This document shows positions 1 through 6,540 of a stretch of 58,735 bases of DNA, piece after piece; position 1 is the first letter of the stretch; the number at the start of each line of letters is the position of its first letter. The translations under genes were made by a program, and so were the position numbers. The stretch spans positions 1 through 58,735 of the forward strand of contig CAKTBG010000016.1 in NCBI GenBank assembly GCA_934533135.1, in the 5' to 3' direction. Source of the stretch: an uncultured Faecalibacterium sp. (GTDB lineage: Bacteria; Bacillota; Clostridia; Oscillospirales; Ruminococcaceae). A model generated the notes under the pieces. It did not search any database, was not told where the DNA came from, and saw nothing but the letters and a program-made list of their open reading frames with translations.

Positions 1-1347
1 CTCGCCCTGAAAGTGGCGCGCGGTGAGCGCGAAAACGCCCTCCAGTGCAAGTACAACGGCGGTGTGGTGCCGCTGGGTTTCACCATCGGCAAGGAAGACA
101 GACTGTACCATATCGACCCGGAGACGGCTCCTATCGTGCAGGAGATTTTTACCCGGTATGCCAACGGCGAGCCTGCCGAGAAAATCGCGGCATCTTTGAA
201 CGAGCGTGGCTTGCGCACCCGTACCGGTAAGCCCTTTGTTAAGAACAGCTTCTTCCAGATTTTCCGGAACCGCCGCTACATCGGCGAATACCGCTATAAG
301 GACATCGTGACACCGGGCGGCATTCCCGCCATCGTGGATGAGGACTTGTTCAACCGGGTGCAGCAGCGTTTTGAGCAGAACAAGATTGCCCACGGTCGCC
401 CCGCAAAAGAGGATGTGAGCTATCTGCTGACCACAAAGCTGTTCTGCGGCAAGTGCGGTACGCTCATGGGCGGTGAGAGCGGTACCAGCCACATGGGAAA
501 CACCTACTATTACTACAAGTGCGGCAACGCCAAACGCCACGGCAAGGCGCATTGCGACCTGAAAGCCATCCGCAAAGAGCCTCTGGAACGGTTCGTGGTG
601 GAGACTGCCATTAAGGTGATTTTCAGCGATGAAATCATCGAACGGCTGATAGATTTGGTCATGGAAGCCCAGCAGAAGGAGAACACCCGGCTGCCTGTCC
701 TGAAAGACCAGCTCAGGGACACAGAGAAGCGGCTGGCAAACCTTCTGGAAGCCATTGAACAGGGCATCCTGACCCCGACCACCAAGCAGCGGTTGGACGA
801 GCTGGAAGCCCGGAAAGAAGCCCTGAACACCAGCATTCTGGAAGAAGAGCTGAAAAAGCCCGTCCTGACCCGTGAGTGGATTCGGTTCTGGCTTGAAAAA
901 TTCCGCAAGGGTGACGTGGGCAGCACGGAACACCAGCGGCAGATCATTGATACCTTTGTCAACTCGGTCTATGTCTTTGATGACCGGGTCGTACTCAATT
1001 TCAACTTCACGGACGATGCCAAAACGGTCACCCGTGAGGAAGTGTTGGGTTCGAGTGCTGTGGACAATGCTCCACCAAAACAAGAGTCTCTGACGAACGT
1101 CAGGGGCTTTTTTTGCTGCGTCTGCCGCCAACTTACGTTGGAGTCTCGGACGGTACAGGACTCGAAAGCACGGCACTGCCGCAGGCAGGGCAAAAAGCAG
1201 TCCAGTGGACTGTTTTTTAGTGCGTGGTTGGTGGTGTCTCGGAACGTCTACCGAGATGACGACCGTTTTGTGGTGGACGGTACAGGACGAGAACAGGGCG
1301 GCGGCACGAAGTGCCGTAAGCAATCCGTCCGGCGGACGGTTGCTTAG
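1..1347 (+). CDS. Large serine recombinase, C-terminal part (5' end outside window)
   Basis: The frame is open from the first base, so the N-terminal resolvase domain with the catalytic serine lies off the left edge. Counting from a GTG at 13, residues 10-130 match the 'Recombinase' DNA-binding domain of large serine recombinases. A zinc ribbon follows (C145, C148, C170, C181; LFCGKCGTLMGG then YYYYKCG), then a charged coiled coil at about 212-290. Such enzymes integrate and excise conjugative or mobilisable elements of the Tn4451/Tn1549 type. The conserved fold ends near EVLGSSAVDNAPP (about residue 355). The last 90 or so residues are translated from the hairpin array described separately and look non-native: Cys/Arg rich, with no recognisable domain. 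Termination may normally occur earlier in relatives. Family call is firm; which element it belongs to cannot be told. Confidence 0.9.
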   Translation, partial: LALKVARGERENALQCKYNGGVVPLGFTIGKEDRLYHIDPETAPIVQEIFTRYANGEPAEKIAASLNERGLRTRTGKPFVKNSFFQIFRNRRYIGEYRYKDIVTPGGIPAIVDEDLFNRVQQRFEQNKIAHGRPAKEDVSYLLTTKLFCGKCGTLMGGESGTSHMGNTYYYYKCGNAKRHGKAHCDLKAIRKEPLERFVVETAIKVIFSDEIIERLIDLVMEAQQKENTRLPVLKDQLRDTEKRLANLLEAIEQGILTPTTKQRLDELEARKEALNTSILEEELKKPVLTREWIRFWLEKFRKGDVGSTEHQRQIIDTFVNSVYVFDDRVVLNFNFTDDAKTVTREEVLGSSAVDNAPPKQESLTNVRGFFCCVCRQLTLESRTVQDSKARHCRRQGKKQSSGLFFSAWLVVSRNVYRDDDRFVVDGTGREQGGGTKCRKQSVRRTVA

Positions 1348-1669
1348 CCCGCGGTTCCTAGACCCATAGGAACGTCTACCAAGAAAGCACTGCCTGCTGG
1401 AGCACCGTATGCACCGCCTCAGTCTCGGACGGTACAGGACTCGAAAGCACGGCACTGCCGCAGCCGGGGCAATCAAAGCCCCAGTGGGAGGTTCTGCGGC
1501 GAGAGCACGCAGAGCGGTAAACGAGCAAAGGCAGGGTATCATCATGGCGATGGTATCCCGCCTTTTGCTTTGAAATCCCTGCTCATGTGGCGAGAAAAAG
1601 GCACTTCTGCGGAAGTGTAATAACCCACTATGACACTTTCAGCCCTGCGGTCTGCAAAGTGTAGTGGGC
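1090..1669. repeat. Hairpin array with duplicated 43-nt block at mobile element end
   Basis: This 580-bp stretch overlaps the recombinase 3' end and fills the gap before 1826. Hairpins read directly: CTGAC/GTCAG 1090-1103 followed by T7; CAGTCC/GGACTG 1198-1212 with A5 before and T6 after; CGGCAC/GTGCCG 1302-1316; GCAAtCCGTCC/GGACGGTTGC 1320-1343; GTTCCTA/TAGGAAC 1354-1373; GGGGC/GCCCC 1466-1482; a long stem 1525-1568; CACTTC/GAAGTG 1602-1617; and a bulged stem 1624-1669. A 43-nt block is identical at 1142-1184 and 1421-1463, and its core GGACGGTACAGGAC occurs a third time at 1275-1288. GGAACGTCTACC occurs at 1241 and 1369. Function unknown; terminators, a structured RNA, or a recombination end are possible. 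Confidence 0.75.
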
Positions 1670-1755
1670 TCTCCGAGGGGAAACGGCTGTATAAGGTGTG
1701 TTTCGGGCAAATCGCTGTGTACGCAGCAAAATGGTCAAGTTCTCGTATATAGGGG

Positions 1756-1785
1756 GTGACAGAACAAGCCGCTATATGCTATACT
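1756..1785 (+). promoter_or_regulatory. Probable promoter of the cytidine-deaminase-like gene
   Basis: Extended -10 TGCTATACT with the hexamer TATACT at 1780-1785 and a -35-like GTGACA at 1756-1761, spacer 18. It lies 41 bases before the start codon. Confidence 0.5.
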
Positions 1786-1825
1786 CAGTTCACAAGACTA
1801 AAGTTCGGGATAGGAGAAGTATACT

Positions 1826-2218
1826 ATGGAAAAAATCTGGACTAATCTGCACGATGCCGCCGTAAAGGTTCTTAAGCCGCGTGAGGTCTCACGTATGATC
1901 GAAGCTGGCGGCGTTGCCGCTGCGGTGGAATCGGATTCCGGGAAAATCTACGTCGGTGTCTGCGTCGATACTGCCTGTACATTGGGCGTGTGCGCCGAGC
2001 GGAACGCCATCTTCAATATGCTCACGAACGGAGAGGATGCAATCCGCCGCGTGATTGCCGTAGATCGTGACGGCAACGCGATTCCTCCCTGTGGGGCTTG
2101 CCGGGAACTAATGAGCCAGCTCATGCCGGAACACTATCGGGAAATTGAAATCATGATGGACTATGCCAACAACCGCGTTGTAACACTGGGGAAGCTGACT
2201 CCTGAGTGGTGGTTGTAA
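1826..2218 (+). CDS. Cytidine deaminase-family protein (Cdd / blasticidin-S deaminase-like)
   Basis: 130-residue zinc hydrolase of the cytidine deaminase fold. The zinc site is visible as C56-A-E58 (CAERNA) and P88-C89-G-A-C92 (PCGACRE): E58 is the expected proton shuttle and C56, C89 and C92 the zinc ligands, the all-Cys arrangement of small homotetrameric Cdd enzymes. The length matches that class. It would deaminate a cytidine-like nucleoside or a related drug; the substrate cannot be fixed from sequence, and homologues next to mobile elements are often annotated only as cytidine deaminase. The ATG is preceded by AGGAG at a good distance. It is a lone gene between the element end and a triple hairpin. 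Confidence 0.85.
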   Translation: MEKIWTNLHDAAVKVLKPREVSRMIEAGGVAAAVESDSGKIYVGVCVDTACTLGVCAERNAIFNMLTNGEDAIRRVIAVDRDGNAIPPCGACRELMSQLMPEHYREIEIMMDYANNRVVTLGKLTPEWWL

Positions 2219-2227
2219 GCAGGGTTT

Positions 2228-2294
2228 GGGGCTCCGCACGCCCCAACAAGAAGCTGCCCCAAAGGGGCAGGAAATTTTCAAGAATTGAAAATTT
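2228..2294 (+). terminator. Three consecutive hairpins after the deaminase gene
   Basis: GGGGC/GCCCC (2228-2244), CTGCCCC-AAA-GGGGCAG (2254-2270) and AAATTTTCA/TGAAAATTT (2272-2294) follow one another. No classical T-run follows the GC-rich stems, so termination is likely but not certain. Confidence 0.5.
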
Positions 2295-2376
2295 GTGGCC
2301 ACAGAGCGATTCTTGCTCTCACGCTTTTGCTCTCAACTTTTGGCAAGGTCTCACCCTTCCGGTGGGATCCTGCCTT

Positions 2377-2405
2377 TTGCTATTCTAAATAGAGTATGGT
2401 ATACT
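2377..2405 (+). promoter_or_regulatory. Promoter of the HipA-like gene
   Basis: TTGCTA (2377-2382), 17-base spacer, TATACT (2400-2405), with TGG directly before the -10 (extended -10). Confidence 0.6.
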
Positions 2406-2439
2406 CATCTCAATCATAAAACAGAAAGGAGCGGGCAGG

Positions 2440-3519
2440 ATGCGGTATTTTCTGCTGAACAAAGACTCCCTCTGGCTGGAATTTCACTGCGAGCAGAACG
2501 AATATCTGGAAACCACCGCGCGGGAAGAGATCTGGCACACCGGCCAGCGGCCCTTTGGCTACACCAATCTGACGGACTTTCTGGAACGCCGCAAAGCCCC
2601 CAAACACCGGGCGCATATTGCCGAACTGCTCCGGGAATACGGCTGCGAAACGCTGGACGGCTACCTGAACGTCACCCACGCCCTCTCCCTCAACGATACG
2701 TTCTGGGTCAAACAGGCCGATTCCCCCCTGACATGGGCTGACGTCTCTCTCTACCGCAATCCCTTCAATGCGGTCATCTCCGAAGCCGCCTTCGATGGTT
2801 TCATCCGCAGTTCGGGCTTTTCCTCGACCTCGCCAGAGTTTACCACCGACGGCCAGTATGCCAAATGCTGGGTGCGGGAAAACGGCACCATCCAGCTCTG
2901 CAAGAGCGGCGGCCTCTTCGGGTTGGAACCCCTGTCGGAATATCTGGCCTCTCAGCTTGCCGCCTGCCTCTGCCCGGAGTCGGTTCGCTACGACCTCGGG
3001 TTTTACCATGGGGCACTGGTCTCCAAATGCCCGCTCTTCACCAGCGAGCAGTACGGCCTTGCCAAGGCCGCCGTTTTTACGAAAGACCGTACCGTTTCCG
3101 GTTTTCTGCGCTTCTTTGAATCCATCGGCAGCGGCGACGCTTTCCGGCGGATGTGCATTCTGGATGCCCTCATCCTCAACATCGACCGCCATAGCGGAAA
3201 CTTTGGCGTGCTCTACAGCAACGACACCCTGCAAGTGCAGAAAATGGCCCCCGTCTTTGACAACAACCGCAGCCTGCTCTTTGATCTGGACAACGACCAG
3301 CTGAAAAACACCGACTGGTGCATCCGGCATTGTTCGCCCCGTCTGGGTACGGATTTCATCGCAACGGCTCGCGGCCTGCTCACCGATGCGATCCGCAGCG
3401 ATTTGAAGAACCTCTCCGGCTTCCGGTTCGTCCAGCATCCGGAGATCTCCACCGAACAGGAGCGGCTGGATCGGCTGACCCGGGTCGTCCACCGCCAGCT
3501 GGAACGGATTCTGGAATGA
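2440..3519 (+). CDS. Orphan HipA-like (HipA_C / CtkA-type) protein kinase
   Basis: 359 residues; the C-terminal half resembles the kinase core of HipA and stand-alone CtkA proteins. The catalytic loop reads NIDRHSGNFG (D249, R250, H251, N254) and the metal site is VFDNN (D274, N275), the order expected for HipA-fold Ser/Thr kinases. There is no separate HipB-like DNA-binding antitoxin gene on either side, so it is either a free-standing kinase or one regulated differently. AAAGGAG lies 8-10 bases before the ATG. The gene is monocistronic between its own promoter and the next gene's promoter. Target unknown. Confidence 0.75.
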   Translation: MRYFLLNKDSLWLEFHCEQNEYLETTAREEIWHTGQRPFGYTNLTDFLERRKAPKHRAHIAELLREYGCETLDGYLNVTHALSLNDTFWVKQADSPLTWADVSLYRNPFNAVISEAAFDGFIRSSGFSSTSPEFTTDGQYAKCWVRENGTIQLCKSGGLFGLEPLSEYLASQLAACLCPESVRYDLGFYHGALVSKCPLFTSEQYGLAKAAVFTKDRTVSGFLRFFESIGSGDAFRRMCILDALILNIDRHSGNFGVLYSNDTLQVQKMAPVFDNNRSLLFDLDNDQLKNTDWCIRHCSPRLGTDFIATARGLLTDAIRSDLKNLSGFRFVQHPEISTEQERLDRLTRVVHRQLERILE

Positions 3520-3573
3520 CCCAGCCCCCGCATAGCAGCAGCAAAAATCCCTCTGGTTCTTTTTCATACAGCG

Positions 3574-3582
3574 TGTTATACT
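3574..3582 (+). promoter_or_regulatory. Extended -10 promoter before the first GGDEF gene
   Basis: TGTTATACT at 3574-3582 forms an extended -10; no good -35 is seen. Confidence 0.4.
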
Positions 3583-3647
3583 GAGTTTGATCTCCCGCAG
3601 GCGGTGTTGTCTGCCCTGTGGAAACCATCACGGAAGGAAGAGCTTGC

Positions 3648-4796
3648 ATGAACATCCCCGAAGTTCTGGTCGCCAATTGCACCGGTGCGACCATCGCAAT
3701 CTTTGTGTTCCTGCTGCGGGTGCGCAACAGCGAGACCAAGCAGCTCGGCGCATGGCTCTACGACGGGATTCTGGCTGCAGTGCTGGCGGCACAGGTGACG
3801 GAGACCATCAGCTTTCTGATTGATGGGCAGATGTTCCCGGGTGCCCGCGCCCTGCAGTATTTCACCAATACTGTCTGCTCTGGCGCGTCTGTGTTTGTAG
3901 GCTTTGCATGGTGTCTGTTCGTGGATTTCCGGCTTTACCGCAGCACCCGCCGCCTGCGCAAGATGTTTTTCCGGCTCGGCATCCCCTTTCTGATCGTCCT
4001 GCTTTTGCTGGTCGTCAACTTGTTCGGCACCGGCCTGCTTTTCCGCATCTCCGATGAGAATGTCTACTCCCGTGGGTCGCTGAATTTCCTGTTTTATGCC
4101 CTGCTGACGGTGTATTACAGCGAGAGCATCGCGCTGGTCTACCGCGCCAAGCGCAGCGGCATCTCCGTCGAGTTTTTCCCCGTGCTCTATTTTGTGCTTC
4201 CCTGCGTTGTCGGCACCATCGTGCAGGGCTTGTTCTACGGCATCGCCATTGGCTGGCTGTCGGTCTCCGTTGCCTTTGTATTCATCCACCTGCAGCTTCA
4301 AAATTTTAACACCTTTGTAGACGAGCTGTCCGGCCTGTTCAACCGGAAATACATGAACTACCGCCTCGAAAAGGCGCGCAAAGCCCATTCTTCCGACTTC
4401 TACGGCATCATGATGGACGTCAACAACTTCAAAGCCATCAATGACCGTTTCGGGCATTCGGTCGGCGACCGCGCCATTCAGGAGATCGGCCGCGTGCTGT
4501 CCTCTTCCCTGCCCGAAAACGCCGTGGCCATTCGGATGGCAGGCGACGAGTTCATCGTTCTGCTCGACCACGGCTCCAACCGGCTGCTGGCCGAGACCAT
4601 TGCCGCCATCAACAAGAATCTGCAGCGGTTCAACCAGACGACCACCGCCCCTTTCCAGCTTTCGCTTGCCATCGGCAGTGCCAAATACGACGGCCGCCGG
4701 ATCGAGGGCTTCCTGAACGAGCTGGATCGCAATATGTACGCCGACAAAAAACGCTATCATGCGGAGCATCCCCATCCCGAAGGAGTCACCCCATGA
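3648..4796 (+). CDS. Membrane diguanylate cyclase (GGDEF domain)
   Basis: 382 residues from the ATG at 3648, chosen because GGAAG lies about 9 bases upstream; an in-frame GTG at 3618 has no such site. The N-terminal half has about six hydrophobic helices (for example AIFVFLLRV, GIPFLIVLLLLVVNLFG) forming a membrane sensor. The C-terminal domain starts near DELSGLFNRKY and carries RMAGDEF (AGDEF at 298-302), a variant in which the first Gly is Ala and which is usually compatible with c-di-GMP synthesis. It lies just upstream of a solute-binding lipoprotein and a second c-di-GMP enzyme on the same strand, suggesting a shared sensory task. A strong terminator follows. Confidence 0.88.
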   Translation: MNIPEVLVANCTGATIAIFVFLLRVRNSETKQLGAWLYDGILAAVLAAQVTETISFLIDGQMFPGARALQYFTNTVCSGASVFVGFAWCLFVDFRLYRSTRRLRKMFFRLGIPFLIVLLLLVVNLFGTGLLFRISDENVYSRGSLNFLFYALLTVYYSESIALVYRAKRSGISVEFFPVLYFVLPCVVGTIVQGLFYGIAIGWLSVSVAFVFIHLQLQNFNTFVDELSGLFNRKYMNYRLEKARKAHSSDFYGIMMDVNNFKAINDRFGHSVGDRAIQEIGRVLSSSLPENAVAIRMAGDEFIVLLDHGSNRLLAETIAAINKNLQRFNQTTTAPFQLSLAIGSAKYDGRRIEGFLNELDRNMYADKKRYHAEHPHPEGVTP

Positions 4797-4863
4797 AAGC
4801 CATCCGTCCCACCTCTAAAAAGAGCTGCTTCTCCGCAGTCCTTTTCCGCAATCGTTTGACCCC

Positions 4864-4909
4864 AAACAGGCTTTTCGCCGCCGGATGCGGCAGAAGAGCC
4901 TGTTTTTTT
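4864..4909 (+). terminator. Rho-independent terminator after the GGDEF gene
   Basis: Long stem AACAGGCTTTTCGCCGC against GCGGCAGAAGAGCCTGTT with one small mismatch region, followed by T7. Confidence 0.85.
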
Positions 4910-5046
4910 GTGTTTTTTCATAGAAATCCCGAAAATCCGACTATTCAATCCCCCAAAAAAATGGTATGATAAAGGTGTATTGCGCTATGGCGGCTCCGCG
5001 CAGATGCGGGCTGGCCGGATGCCCCCTTGGGGAGGAGAGTGTCGTT

Positions 5047-6498
5047 ATGAAGATCACCCGTAAATCGTTCCTGCAGCTGCTGGGGCTGTCGGCTCTGACG
5101 CTGGGCGGCGTCGGCTGCGGTGCAGGCAGCCCTTCGTCCTCGTCGGCCGTGCTGTCGCCCAGCGACCCGGTCACCCTCACGGTCTGGACTTATTACAACG
5201 GCGACCAGCTGGAGACCTTCAATAAGCTGGTGGACGAGTTCAACAACACCCTCGGGCAGGAAAAAGGCATCCTCGTCGAAACTTCCAGTCTGGGCGGCGT
5301 CACCGAGTTGGAGAACGCGGTGCTGGAATCCGCCGAGGGCAAGGTGGGCGCACCGCCCCTGCCGAGCATTTTCTCCGCCTATGCCGACACCGCCTACGCC
5401 ATCGACCAGATGGGGCTGCTGGCCGACCTGAGCGGCTTCTTCCCCGACGAAGAACGCGCCGCCTACATCGAGGATTATCTTTCCGAGGGCGACTTTGACG
5501 GCAGCGGCAGCATCAAGATCTTTCCGACCGCCAAATCCACCGAGCTTTTCTTCCTGAACGACACCGACTGGCAGCTCTTTGCTGCTGCCTCCGGCTGCAC
5601 CTACGAGGATCTTTCCACCATGGAGAGCCTCGTCTCCACAGCCGAAAAATACTACCAGTGGACGGAGGAGCAGACCGGCGAGGGCAAGGCTCTGTTCGGC
5701 CGGGATGCACTGGCCAATTATATGCTCGTCGGCGCACAGCAGCTGGGCTGCACCCTCTTTGAGGTCAAGGACGGCAGGATGACCCTCCACTTCCCGGAGG
5801 AAGTCGCCCGCACGCTCTGGGACAACTATTATGTGCCCTTTATCCGGGGCTGGTTTGCCGCCACCGGCCGCTTCCGCAGCGACGACATCAAGACCGGCAA
5901 CATCCTTGGCTACGTCGGCTCCAGTTCCAGTGCCACCTTCTTTCCGTCGCAGGTCGTGACCGGCGACACCGAGAGCCACGACATCGCCCTGAAAGTCCTG
6001 CCCGCGCCGCAGTTTGCCAACGCAGCCCGTGCCATCACCGTCCAGCAGGGGGCTGGGATGGCCGTCACGCAGGGGGGAGAGGCCGAAGTTGCCGCCAGCG
6101 TCGTGTTCCTGAAATGGTTCACCCAGCCGGAAAACAACATCGCCTTTGCGGTCGGCTCCGGTTACCTGCCGGTGACCCATGCCGCCAACGACATGGACGT
6201 CATCCGTTCCAGCGGGCTGGAGCTTTCCCCTAAGATGGACAGCATCCTGACCGGTGCAGTCGAAGCGGTCAACACACTGGAGCTCTACACCCCGAAAGCG
6301 TTTTCGGGCGGTTTCGATGCCCGCAATGCCCTGCAGGACAGCATTGCGGATACGGCCAAGGCGGATCGTACCACGGTCAACGACCGGATCGTTGCCGGGC
6401 AGCCGGCAGAAAAGGCCATGGCCGAGTTCCTGACCGACGACCGTTTCCAACGCTGGTATACCGGCCTTTGTGCCAAACTCCGCACCTACGAGGGCTGA
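5047..6498 (+). CDS. Extracellular solute-binding lipoprotein (ABC family 1 type)
   Basis: 483 residues from the ATG at 5047, preceded by GGGGAGGAGAG. The N-terminus has a signal peptide with a Tat-like TRKSFLQ start and a lipobox GVGC (acylated C24), then a Ser-rich linker. The mature part opens with TLTVWTYYNGDQLETFNKL, the typical start of family 1 sugar-binding proteins. The length is normal for the family. No ABC permease or ATPase gene is adjacent; instead it is flanked by two c-di-GMP genes. It may feed a transporter encoded elsewhere or present a ligand to the neighbouring sensor. A TATGAT -10 (4965-4970) precedes it. Ligand unknown, an oligosaccharide being the usual guess. Confidence 0.85.
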   Translation: MKITRKSFLQLLGLSALTLGGVGCGAGSPSSSSAVLSPSDPVTLTVWTYYNGDQLETFNKLVDEFNNTLGQEKGILVETSSLGGVTELENAVLESAEGKVGAPPLPSIFSAYADTAYAIDQMGLLADLSGFFPDEERAAYIEDYLSEGDFDGSGSIKIFPTAKSTELFFLNDTDWQLFAAASGCTYEDLSTMESLVSTAEKYYQWTEEQTGEGKALFGRDALANYMLVGAQQLGCTLFEVKDGRMTLHFPEEVARTLWDNYYVPFIRGWFAATGRFRSDDIKTGNILGYVGSSSSATFFPSQVVTGDTESHDIALKVLPAPQFANAARAITVQQGAGMAVTQGGEAEVAASVVFLKWFTQPENNIAFAVGSGYLPVTHAANDMDVIRSSGLELSPKMDSILTGAVEAVNTLELYTPKAFSGGFDARNALQDSIADTAKADRTTVNDRIVAGQPAEKAMAEFLTDDRFQRWYTGLCAKLRTYEG

Positions 6499-6540
6499 TG
6501 CCGGCCCGTGAAGTCTGAACGAAAAGGATCTGCCCTACCG

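Noticed and set aside
1090..1669. Possible CRISPR array in the hairpin-rich region
   Set aside because: The repeated block occurs only twice fully, with spacing far from regular, and there is no series of equal spacers or cas gene.
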